A stretch of DNA of 64,000 bases from positions 71,068 to 135,067 of the forward strand of contig DIXP01000008.1 of assembly GCA_002436065.1 (NCBI GenBank), written 5' to 3'. Under the pieces are notes generated by a model that saw nothing but the letters and a program-made list of their open reading frames with translations, made no database searches and was not told the DNA's origin. This document shows, in pieces, positions 7,794 through 15,156 of the stretch. The stretch comes from Chloroflexi bacterium UBA6077 (GTDB taxonomy: Bacteria > Chloroflexota > UBA6077). Each line of letters begins with the position of its first letter. Position 1 is the first letter of the stretch. A program made the translations under genes and the position numbers.

Positions 7794-8603
7794 TTACTGG
7801 AGGCCCATGAGCTTGTCCAGGCCAACAACCAGGCCCTGGATCTTGGGAGCCTCCTTTATTGCCATAATCACTCCAGGCATAAAAGACTCGCGGCTGATAG
7901 AGTCATGCCGTATGAGCAGGGTCTGGCCCAGCCCACCGAACAGCACCTCCTGATGAGCGACGAGCCCAGGCAGACGCACGCTATGGACGGTAATGCCGCC
8001 CATGTCCCCGCCCCTAACGCCCTCAACGAAAGTCTTGGCGGTGGCGGGACGATCGAATGGCCTGCCCCGCGATGCCAGCATCTCCTCCGCTGTCTTCATG
8101 GCCGTTCCAGAAGGTGCGTCAGCCTTGGCATCGTGATGCAGCTCGATGATCTCCGCGACGTCGAAGAACCTGGAGGCCAGTCGAGCGAAGTGAATCATCA
8201 GGTTAGCGCCGATGGCGAAGTTCGGCGCTATGAAAGCCCCTGAGTTGTGCTGCTTGCACAGCTCCTCAATCTCCCGAAGGTTCTGCTGAGAAAGCCCAGT
8301 CGTTCCCACCACAGGGATCACCCCATGGCTGATTGCGGTGCGGATGTTCTCCATCACCCCCTCGGGGTGGGTGAAATCCACCATGACTTCGGGCTTCACC
8401 CTATGCAGCATCGGCTCCACATCCCTTGTTATGGGGATCAACCCCAACCCACCCGGCAAGGACAGGTACTCTTCCACCGCCTTCTTGTCCACTGCCCCGG
8501 CAATGTCCAGCTCCTTGTCGGCGCACACCGCCGTGATGACCTCTTTACCCATCCGACCAAGAGCTCCCGAAACGACCACTTTGATTGCAGAAGATGCTGG
8601 CAT
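7794..8603 (-). CDS. dapB: 4-hydroxy-tetrahydrodipicolinate reductase
   Basis: DapB reduces the DapA product with NAD(P)H to tetrahydrodipicolinate. The 269-residue protein has the dinucleotide-binding motif GALGRMGKEV (residues 13-22), a GTTGL segment near 100, and the family signature ELHHDAKADAPSGTA with His156, His157 and Lys160. The ATG at 8603 has GGAGGT seven bases upstream; 19 additional upstream codons of the open frame are unlikely to be translated. It begins 93 bases after pnp, with a hairpin in the gap, and is followed closely by asd. Confidence 0.96.
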   Translation of the reverse strand: MPASSAIKVVVSGALGRMGKEVITAVCADKELDIAGAVDKKAVEEYLSLPGGLGLIPITRDVEPMLHRVKPEVMVDFTHPEGVMENIRTAISHGVIPVVGTTGLSQQNLREIEELCKQHNSGAFIAPNFAIGANLMIHFARLASRFFDVAEIIELHHDAKADAPSGTAMKTAEEMLASRGRPFDRPATAKTFVEGVRGGDMGGITVHSVRLPGLVAHQEVLFGGLGQTLLIRHDSISRESFMPGVIMAIKEAPKIQGLVVGLDKLMGLQ

Positions 8604-8647
8604 CCAGGTCACCTCCAAGTCAAGCTGGCAATCTGTGAACAGGATAC

Positions 8648-8686
8648 AGAATCGGGCCAAGGCAAGACTAGCCCTGACCCGATTCT
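8648..8686 (-). terminator. Hairpin between pnp and dapB
   Basis: AGAATCGGG (8648-8656) pairs with CCCGATTCT (8678-8686), and further inner bases can pair. On the minus strand it lies just after the pnp stop. There is no T-run, so it may be a partial terminator or a processing/stability element between pnp and dapB. Confidence 0.5.
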
Positions 8687-8696
8687 AGTGATATGT

Positions 8697-10952
8697 CTAG
8701 CGTTTTGTGTCGAAGGGCCGTTGCGGCCCTTCAGAGCCCTCCCGAGGTTCGCGTCTCTCAGGGCGGAACGGTCGATCCGAGAATCGCCCCTCACCCTCTG
8801 GGCGCCTCGGTCGCGGCGCCGGGGCGCCCCCCCCAGGGCGGCCAGGGCCCCCTGCCGGCGGCTCAGTCCTGGGTCGCTCGCCGGGCAACGCCTGACGACG
8901 CGATAGGTTGATCCTACCCTGGCGATCGATCTCCATCACAACAACCGTTACCTGGTCGCCGATGTTGACCACATCCTCTACCTTGGCGACCCGATGGTCC
9001 TCGAGCTCCGAGATGTGAACTAGACCCTCCTTACCGGGAAGGATCTCGACGAAAGCACCAAAGGGCAGGATACGAGTCACGGTACCTGTGTAGGTACCAC
9101 CTACCTCAACCTCTTTGGTGAGCCGCTCGATGATCTTGATGGCCTTCTCGGCGTTCTCGGCGCTGCTGGAGCCTATGATCACTGTGCCATCATCGTCAAT
9201 GTCGATGGTGCACTTCGTCTCATCAATGATCCTGCGGATCATCTTCCCGCCTGGACCAATCACCTCGCGGATCTTGTCCGGGTTTATCTGGATCTTGATC
9301 ATCCGCGGCGCGTAGGGTGACAGTACCGTCCGGGCCTCGCCGATGGTCTGCAGCATAACGTCGAGCACCTTGCCCCTGGCCTCCTTGGCTTGCGCCAGGG
9401 CGTTGCCCATGATCTCGGGTGTAATTCCCTTGACCTTGATGTCCATCTGCAGCGCGGTGATGCCCTGGTCGGTACCGGCCACCTTGAAGTCCATGTCGCC
9501 GAGAGCATCCTCGATACCCTGGATGTCGGTCAGGATCTGGTACTTACCGTCAGCACCGATCACCAATCCCATGGCGATGCCCGCCACAGGGGCCTTGATC
9601 GGCACGCCAGCATCCATCAGCGCCAGAGTGCTGCCACAGACGCTGGCCATGGAGGTGGAGCCGTTGGACGAGACCACTTCGGACACCACGCGAACGGTAT
9701 ATGGGAATTCGCCCTCCGCTGGAATCACGGCAGCGATAGCTCGCTCGGCCAGGTGACCGTGGCCGATATCACGGCGAGAAGCGCCTCGCAACGGCCGAAC
9801 CTCACCTGTGGAGTAGGGCGGGAAGTTGTAGTGGTGCATGAAGCGCTTGGAGATGTCCAGCCCAATGCCGTCGATGACCTGCTCGTCGCTGACGGAGCCA
9901 AGGGTAGCCACCGACAGCGCCTGCGTCTGCCCGCGCGTGAAGAGCCCGGACCCATGGGTACGCGGCAGCAAACCAACCTCAGCGGCCAGATGGCGGATCT
10001 CCCCCGGATTTCGGCCGTCTGGGCGAACGCCCCTCTCCAGGATGGCGTTTCGGACTTCCGCCTTGTGCAGAGCATCGAAAACCTTGGCCACCTTCAGCGC
10101 ATCGTGGTTCTCCATCAGGGCATCGAGGGTCTCGCGCTTCAACTGGCCGGTAGCCTCTTCCCTGACCATCTTGTCCGGGTTGCTTATGGCCGCCGCGAGT
10201 CGGTCCCTCACGAGGGCCATCACGGCAGCCCTGGTCTCCTCCGGAATGTCATCCTCAACGTAGGGACGCTTTGCCTTGCCGACCTCGGCCACCGCCTGTT
10301 CCTGCAACTCAATCGCCGGCTGCATGGACCGGTGAGCAAACTCGATAGCCTGCAGCACCACCTCCTCCGGCAACTCCCTCGCGCCCGCTTCCACCATCAT
10401 CACGGCGTCGGCTGTCCCCGCCACGGTGAGGTCGAGCTTGCTCAGGGCGAGCTGGGGCATGGTGGGATTCAGGACGAACTGCCCGTCGATGTAACCAACC
10501 TTGACTGCAGCCACGGGCCCGAAGAACGGGATATCGGAGATTGACAGCGCCGTGGATGCGGCGATGATCCCCAGGATGGCAGGGTCGTTCTCTTGGTCGG
10601 CCGAGAGGACCGTCAGGATAACCTGGACGTCGTTTCGGTACGCCTTGGGAAACAACGGGCGGATGGGGCGGTCTGACAGACGAGCGGAGAGGATGGCCTG
10701 TTCGCTCGGCCGGTTCTCCCTCTTGATAAAACCGCCGGGGATCTTCCCGGCGGCGTACATCTTCTCTTCGAAGTCTACCGTAAGGGGAAAGAAGTCCACC
10801 CCCTCACGAGGCTGATGCGAACTGACTGCTGTGGCCAGCACGATGGTGTCGCCGTAGCGAACCATGGCGGAGCCATCAGCCAACAGTGCGACTCTCCCAG
10901 TTTCGATGGAGAGACGCCTGTCGCCAAAGGTGATCTCAAACTGCTGCGGCAT
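8697..10952 (-). CDS. pnp: Polyribonucleotide nucleotidyltransferase (PNPase)
   Basis: PNPase degrades RNA 3' to 5' by phosphorolysis. This 751-residue protein has the full architecture: a first RNase PH domain from the N-terminus, a helical linker, a second RNase PH domain opened by RGVRPDGRNPGEIR (with the active-site pattern ALGDMDFKVAGT), a KH domain (REVIGPGGKMIRRI) and an S1 domain (GTVTRILPFGAFVEI to INLSRRQA). The last ~55 residues are an Arg/Gly/Pro-rich, probably disordered tail. GAGGAG precedes the ATG. It lies 63 bases after rpsO, the widely conserved order, so co-transcription with autoregulated rpsO is likely. Confidence 0.97.
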   Translation of the reverse strand: MPQQFEITFGDRRLSIETGRVALLADGSAMVRYGDTIVLATAVSSHQPREGVDFFPLTVDFEEKMYAAGKIPGGFIKRENRPSEQAILSARLSDRPIRPLFPKAYRNDVQVILTVLSADQENDPAILGIIAASTALSISDIPFFGPVAAVKVGYIDGQFVLNPTMPQLALSKLDLTVAGTADAVMMVEAGARELPEEVVLQAIEFAHRSMQPAIELQEQAVAEVGKAKRPYVEDDIPEETRAAVMALVRDRLAAAISNPDKMVREEATGQLKRETLDALMENHDALKVAKVFDALHKAEVRNAILERGVRPDGRNPGEIRHLAAEVGLLPRTHGSGLFTRGQTQALSVATLGSVSDEQVIDGIGLDISKRFMHHYNFPPYSTGEVRPLRGASRRDIGHGHLAERAIAAVIPAEGEFPYTVRVVSEVVSSNGSTSMASVCGSTLALMDAGVPIKAPVAGIAMGLVIGADGKYQILTDIQGIEDALGDMDFKVAGTDQGITALQMDIKVKGITPEIMGNALAQAKEARGKVLDVMLQTIGEARTVLSPYAPRMIKIQINPDKIREVIGPGGKMIRRIIDETKCTIDIDDDGTVIIGSSSAENAEKAIKIIERLTKEVEVGGTYTGTVTRILPFGAFVEILPGKEGLVHISELEDHRVAKVEDVVNIGDQVTVVVMEIDRQGRINLSRRQALPGERPRTEPPAGGPGRPGGGAPAPRPRRPEGEGRFSDRPFRPERREPREGSEGPQRPFDTKR

Positions 10953-11015
10953 TACTTCTCCTCGTGGAATTGCCCAGACTCATCCCCTGACGAGGAAAAC
11001 GGAGGCTACCACCAG

Positions 11016-11285
11016 CTACTTGCGCAAACCTAGAGCCGCGATCAGTGCCTGATACTTCGAGTTGTCCTTGCGGCTGAGATATGCCAGATGGCGGCGACGC
11101 TGCCCAATGAGCATCAACAAACCACGTCGCGAATGGTGGTCGTGCTTGTGGTTCTTCAGGTGTTCCCCCAGCTGCTCGATGCGACGGGTGAGGAGAGCTA
11201 CCTGCACTTCCGAGGAGCCTGTGTCAGTCTCATTAGCCCTGAACTTCTCGATGGTCGCGGTCTTTTCGTCTTCTGCTAGTGGCAC
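11016..11285 (-). CDS. rpsO: 30S ribosomal protein S15
   Basis: S15 binds the central domain of 16S rRNA in the small subunit. With the GTG start at 11285 it is exactly 89 residues, the family's normal length, and shows the signature TGSSEVQVALLTRRI, the HDHHSRRGLL segment and YLSRKD near the end. GGAGG lies nine bases upstream of the GTG. Upstream codons of the open frame have no S15 homology and are treated as leader. A strong promoter lies at 11350-11378. pnp follows. Confidence 0.96.
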   Translation of the reverse strand: MPLAEDEKTATIEKFRANETDTGSSEVQVALLTRRIEQLGEHLKNHKHDHHSRRGLLMLIGQRRRHLAYLSRKDNSKYQALIAALGLRK

Positions 11286-11349
11286 CTTGGTGATCCTCCC
11301 CCGGGGTTCTGGGCACCCCTTTCTCACTAAACCTTCACGATTTGACCGG

Positions 11350-11378
11350 AGTATAGCATAAGCCTCAGTACCTGGCAA
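11350..11378 (-). promoter_or_regulatory. Promoter of rpsO-pnp
   Basis: On the minus strand TTGCCA (11373-11378) and TATACT (11350-11355) are 17 bases apart, each one base from consensus. Transcription would begin near 11343, giving a leader of about 58 bases, into which S15 could feed back as it does in other bacteria. Confidence 0.7.
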
Positions 11379-11419
11379 CTCTACAGCCGTCACAACCAAC
11401 CATGTTCCGCAGCATTGGG

Positions 11420-11860
11420 CTAGCCGGCAGCTTCAACCAGCCGCTTCAGCTGCCGCAGCGCGGACTCCGTCAACCTGGTCAACTCCTCTTCAGCCATTCG
11501 TCCAAGAGCTAGACTGGGTAGGAGAACAGGCCACTCGAAGCTTGCCGTGAACTGGACGCGGCAACCATCCTCATCAGGGGAGAAAACCCACTCTGCCCTG
11601 CTCGCTACCCCCTCCGTGGATACCGACACAATCCTCTCGTTCTTCACAAACTCCGTCACTCGGACCACGGCCCTCACGGGAAACCCCTTGAAGCTCCCGC
11701 GAGCGTCCACGGCCATCCCCAGACCGTAGGCGGGTTCCCCGATGGGCTCGAACCTGGAGAACTCTCTTTGAATTCTAGTTGTGTTTCGAGGGTCGGCGAC
11801 GAAGGCGAACACCTTCTCCACCGGCATCCTGACCAGTATGTACCGACTGACGGTGGGCAT
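11420..11860 (-). CDS. SRPBCC/START-like ligand-binding protein (polyketide cyclase/CoQ-binding type)
   Basis: This 146-residue protein has the SRPBCC fold pattern: an opening strand SRYILVRMPVEKVFAFVADP, a central run of beta strands with a GSFKGFPVRA turn, a WVFSPDEDGCRVQF strand pair, and a long C-terminal helix from about 110. Proteins of this type bind hydrophobic ligands or ubiquinone-like molecules; the ligand here is not readable. AGGAGG precedes the ATG by five bases. It appears monocistronic, with a promoter at 11901-11929, and diverges from thiE. Confidence 0.78.
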   Translation of the reverse strand: MPTVSRYILVRMPVEKVFAFVADPRNTTRIQREFSRFEPIGEPAYGLGMAVDARGSFKGFPVRAVVRVTEFVKNERIVSVSTEGVASRAEWVFSPDEDGCRVQFTASFEWPVLLPSLALGRMAEEELTRLTESALRQLKRLVEAAG

Positions 11861-11900
11861 GCAAACCTCCTGGCCGCGACAACGACTCTTCTTGGATCAC

Positions 11901-11929
11901 ATTGTGCCTGCTCTCGGTCTGGTTGACAA
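11901..11929 (-). promoter_or_regulatory. Probable promoter of the SRPBCC gene
   Basis: Minus strand TTGTCA (11924-11929), 17-base spacer, CACAAT (11901-11906). It sits about 40 bases before the start codon. Confidence 0.5.
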
Positions 11930-12003
11930 CCAACCACCACAGTCTGCTGCCTCCCTTCTATCGTCTTGAGGGCTCGGCCAATCCTCGCGACCAGGCAGCT
12001 TCA

Positions 12004-12033
12004 TTGAAACTCCCTCTCTGCTGAGCCTATAAT
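12004..12033 (+). promoter_or_regulatory. Promoter of thiE and the pyrophosphatase gene
   Basis: TTGAAA (12004-12009), 18-base spacer, perfect TATAAT (12028-12033). The predicted start near 12040 leaves a leader of about 46 bases, too short for a TPP riboswitch, and supports the ATG at 12086 over the upstream TTG. Confidence 0.75.
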
Positions 12034-12085
12034 CCACTTGTTGCAGTTCGCAATCCCATCCCGACCCCAGAAGGAGCAGCAGGCC

Positions 12086-12745
12086 ATGACGGCAACTAGA
12101 GAAGAGATGCTGAGTAGGCTCGTCGATACCAGGCTGTACCTGGTGACCGAGGACGCGATCCCAGCGGAGCGACGGCTTCAGTCGGTAACCGCTGCCCTGG
12201 CAGGCGGTGCGAAGGTGGTCCAACTCAGGGATAAGCGGACGGCTCGCCGGCGACTGCTGCAGGAGGCCAGGGCCTTGCGACGACTCTGCCACGAATGGGG
12301 AGCCGTCTTCATAGTCAACGACGACATCGCCCTCGCCTGGTGCTCGGATGCCGATGGGGTCCACCTTGGGCAGGACGACCTTCCTGTCGAGGATGCCCGA
12401 AGGCTGCTCGGCCCCTCCAAACTGGTTGGCCTCTCAATCTCGGCCCTCCAGGAGGCCGTGGAGGCGGAGCGGCTGGGGGTAGACTACATCGGAGTGGGCG
12501 CCATCTACGCGACACCCACCAAGCTGGATGCCGAGCTGGGCGGACTGGAACTACTCCGGGATGTGCGAGCCGCTGTCTCCAAGCCTCTGGTAGCGATAGG
12601 CGGCATCGATGAGTCCAACGCCGCCGAGGCATTCGCCGCGGGCGCCGACTCCGTCGCCGTGGTCAGGGCGGTCTTCGCCCAGCCCGACGTGGCCGCCGCA
12701 GCACGAAACCTGCTGGAAATCGCGCAAACCACGAAAGGACGATAA
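12086..12745 (+). CDS. thiE: Thiamine-phosphate synthase
   Basis: ThiE joins the thiazole and pyrimidine moieties to form thiamine phosphate and pyrophosphate. The 219-residue TIM-barrel protein shows VQLRDK at 45-50, VNDD at 77-80, DGVHLGQDDLP at 90-100, and a GVGAIYATPTK segment that replaces the common G-x-G-PIFPTxTK loop. The ATG at 12086 has AAGGAG nine bases upstream. The next gene encodes a pyrophosphatase 14 bases downstream, so the by-product of the reaction is removed by an enzyme of the same transcript. No other thiamine gene is in the window. Confidence 0.95.
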   Translation: MTATREEMLSRLVDTRLYLVTEDAIPAERRLQSVTAALAGGAKVVQLRDKRTARRRLLQEARALRRLCHEWGAVFIVNDDIALAWCSDADGVHLGQDDLPVEDARRLLGPSKLVGLSISALQEAVEAERLGVDYIGVGAIYATPTKLDAELGGLELLRDVRAAVSKPLVAIGGIDESNAAEAFAAGADSVAVVRAVFAQPDVAAAARNLLEIAQTTKGR

Positions 12746-12759
12746 GCTGAGACCGCAGT

Positions 12760-14400
12760 ATGTCTAAAGCCATCTACGTCATCGGCCATAAGAAGCCCGA
12801 CACCGACGCCATCTGCTCCGCGATCGCCTATGCCCACCTCCTCCAAGCCATGGGCGAGGAACAGGTGGTGCCTGCGAGGCAGGGGGAGCTACGGAAGGAA
12901 ACCGAGTACCTCCTTAACAGGTTCTCTGTGTCGCCGCCCACATACATCAAGGACGTCAAAGTGAGAGTGGACGACGTCATGATGGTGCCCGCGCCAACTG
13001 TGAATCTTGATGAATCGCTGTACGACGTGGGAAGAATGCTCCAAGAGCGAGATCTCCCGGCACAGCCTGTGGTGGATGACGATGGCCGGCTATGCGGCCT
13101 GGTGCAGGTAGACGGCTTCGCCAGGCTGTTCATGGGAGACGTGGGAGTCTCGGTCACCGAGGAGATCCCACTCAACATGGCCAACCTGGTGAGGGCCCTG
13201 GGCGGGAAGGTGCTCAACGAAGGGAACGGCCCGCACCAATGGGACAGGGTGTTCGTGGGCACAATGAGTCTGGAGACCATGGTTCGGAGGATCGAGCCCG
13301 CGACCATCATGGTGATTGGGGATCGCACCGACGCCCAGCGGACTGCCATCGAGCGAGGCATCAGCGCCATCATCGTGACCGGTGACGCCCCAGTCGCCGA
13401 AGAGATCCTGGAGTTGGCTCGCCGGCAGGGTGTGGTCCTCATATTATCTCGGCATCACACCTTTAAGACCGTGCAGCTTCTCAACCTCAGCGTACCGGTG
13501 CGGCATATCATGGAGGAAGATGTGCTGACGGCCGAGGAAGACGAACTGCTGGACGACGCGAGGCCCTTCCTGGCGAGACAGCCCGTGCTGCCCGTCATCG
13601 ACCCGGACCGAAGGGTCATCGGACTGGTGTCCCGCAGCGGCATCCTTCGGCCTTCCCGCCGACGTGTGGTTCTGGTAGATCACAACGAGCGCAGCCAATC
13701 CATCGAAGGGCTGGAGGAGGCCGAGATGGTCGGCATCATAGACCACCACCGGGTCTACGATGTGCGAACCAACGCCCCCATCTACCTGCGCATTGAACCC
13801 CTCGGCTCCACCAACACCATCATCTACAAACTGTATCGCGAGAATATGATACAGATCCCCAGGCAGATCGCGGGGATCATGCTGGGGGCCATCCTCATCG
13901 ACACAGTGATGTTCAAGTCCCCAACCAGCACCGACGAAGACCGACGAGCCGCGGAGGTGCTGGCCCAGCGTGCAGGCGTGGATCTGAACGAACTGGGTCG
14001 CTCGGTCCTGGCCGCTGCCTCGGACATCGCTGAAATGCGACCCAGGGAGCTGCTGCTCTCAGACATCAAGGAGTTCTCATTGGGAGACCTCCGTTTCGCC
14101 ATCTCCAGCGTTGAGACCATCAACGCCTCGGCGGTAGCGGCGGAAAGGGAGCAGTTGCTGGCAGAGATGCGTGTCATGCAGAGAGAGAGGGGATACGCCA
14201 GTGTCATCCTGGTGGTAGTGGACATTGCCCACGAGCGGACGGAGGTGCTGGTGGAAGGCTACGAGGGCGAGGTAGCCGAGGCATTCGGGCGCATCCTGGA
14301 AGAAGGACACCGGCTGGAGTTGCCCGGGGTGGTATCCCGCAAGAAGCAGGTCGTGCCACTCCTTCCCGCCATACGCTCCGCCATCCACCGAGCCACATGA
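12760..14400 (+). CDS. ppaC: Manganese-dependent inorganic pyrophosphatase with CBS-DRTGG-CBS insert
   Basis: A family II (DHH-type) pyrophosphatase of 546 residues, much longer than the ~310 of simple enzymes because a regulatory cassette is inserted. The N-terminal metal site is GHKKPDTD (His10, Asp14, Asp16). A first CBS domain spans about 70-125, a DRTGG-like domain about 160-245 (with GDRTDAQ), and a second CBS domain about 245-300. The catalytic domain then resumes with VDHNE and DHH in GIIDHHR, and a DHHA2 domain ends with the substrate-binding SRKKQ. CBS domains in this family bind adenine nucleotides, and the DRTGG form binds diadenosine polyphosphates. It follows thiE by 14 bases. 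Confidence 0.94.
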   Translation: MSKAIYVIGHKKPDTDAICSAIAYAHLLQAMGEEQVVPARQGELRKETEYLLNRFSVSPPTYIKDVKVRVDDVMMVPAPTVNLDESLYDVGRMLQERDLPAQPVVDDDGRLCGLVQVDGFARLFMGDVGVSVTEEIPLNMANLVRALGGKVLNEGNGPHQWDRVFVGTMSLETMVRRIEPATIMVIGDRTDAQRTAIERGISAIIVTGDAPVAEEILELARRQGVVLILSRHHTFKTVQLLNLSVPVRHIMEEDVLTAEEDELLDDARPFLARQPVLPVIDPDRRVIGLVSRSGILRPSRRRVVLVDHNERSQSIEGLEEAEMVGIIDHHRVYDVRTNAPIYLRIEPLGSTNTIIYKLYRENMIQIPRQIAGIMLGAILIDTVMFKSPTSTDEDRRAAEVLAQRAGVDLNELGRSVLAAASDIAEMRPRELLLSDIKEFSLGDLRFAISSVETINASAVAAEREQLLAEMRVMQRERGYASVILVVVDIAHERTEVLVEGYEGEVAEAFGRILEEGHRLELPGVVSRKKQVVPLLPAIRSAIHRAT

Positions 14401-14404
14401 CGCA

Positions 14405-14437
14405 GTGATGAGTGATGAACAGCTCATCACTCATCAC
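14405..14437. terminator. Bidirectional hairpin between convergent genes
   Basis: GTGATGAGTGATGA (14405-14418) and TCATCACTCATCAC (14424-14437) are perfect 14-base arms with a five-base loop, filling the whole space between the two stop codons. Confidence 0.65.
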
Positions 14438-15088
14438 TTACCGTACGTACGGATTGTCCTCTTTCTCCGCGCCGATGGTTGTGGAGGGACCGTGCCCGGG
14501 GTACACCGCGGTCTCCGCGGGCAGCGTGAACAGCCGCTGCAGGCTCTGAAGCAGCATCTCCAGGTTGCCTCCGGGCAGGTCCACCCTGCCAACACCCTGC
14601 GCAAACAGGGTGTCGCCGCTGAAGAGATGGTGTCCCAACTGCAGGCACACGCCGCCAGGGGTATGCCCAGGGGTGTGGATGACGGTACCGCTGATCTGTC
14701 CTATACTGAGGGTCTCCCCTCCCTCGAGGAGGACGTCAGGCAGCAACTCGGGCAGACTCGACGGTTGGATACCGAACGTCTGCATTGCCGGCTTGAACTC
14801 AACGGGCTGGCTGGTTATCAGTTCGGCGTCCAGCCGGTGAGCCAAGACCCTGGCGCCGGTGGCCTCCTTGAGCCCGGCAACGCCCGCTATGTGGTCGGGA
14901 TGCATGTGGGTCAGCAGGATCTGCTCGATGCGAGCCGTCCTCTGCTGCGCCGCCCGCATTATCCCTTCGGTGCGAACCGCCGGGTCGATCGCCAGGGCCA
15001 CGCGGGTCTCCGGGCAGATGACCAGGTAGCAGTTGGTCTGATAGGGGCCCAGTACCAATCGGACGATCTCGGGATCCTTGCTCGCCAT
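14438..15088 (-). CDS. Metallo-beta-lactamase-fold hydrolase (glyoxalase II-like)
   Basis: This 216-residue cytoplasmic protein has the zinc-binding motif THMHPDHIAG (HxHxDH), a later His in VIHTPGHTPGG, an SGDTLF segment with the bridging Asp, and a final YPGHGPSTTIG with the last His ligand. This is the glyoxalase II/persulfide dioxygenase/YcbL-like part of the superfamily. Length and motifs fit small GloB-like hydrolases, which usually cleave thioesters; the substrate is not certain. A GGGAGGTGG site precedes the ATG. It diverges from the next gene. Confidence 0.88.
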   Translation of the reverse strand: MASKDPEIVRLVLGPYQTNCYLVICPETRVALAIDPAVRTEGIMRAAQQRTARIEQILLTHMHPDHIAGVAGLKEATGARVLAHRLDAELITSQPVEFKPAMQTFGIQPSSLPELLPDVLLEGGETLSIGQISGTVIHTPGHTPGGVCLQLGHHLFSGDTLFAQGVGRVDLPGGNLEMLLQSLQRLFTLPAETAVYPGHGPSTTIGAEKEDNPYVR

Positions 15089-15156
15089 CAGTCACCACCT
15101 CCCACGGGGATTGTTTGAGCGCCATTCTCCCCCGACGGGGCGAAGGGCGTCAAGGG

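Noticed and set aside
9390..10544. 384-codon open frame antisense to pnp
   Set aside because: Opposite both RNase PH domains of PNPase; no recognisable protein.
12034..12085. TPP riboswitch upstream of thiE
   Set aside because: The probable transcription start leaves only about 46 bases of leader, and no conserved CTGAGA-type core is seen.
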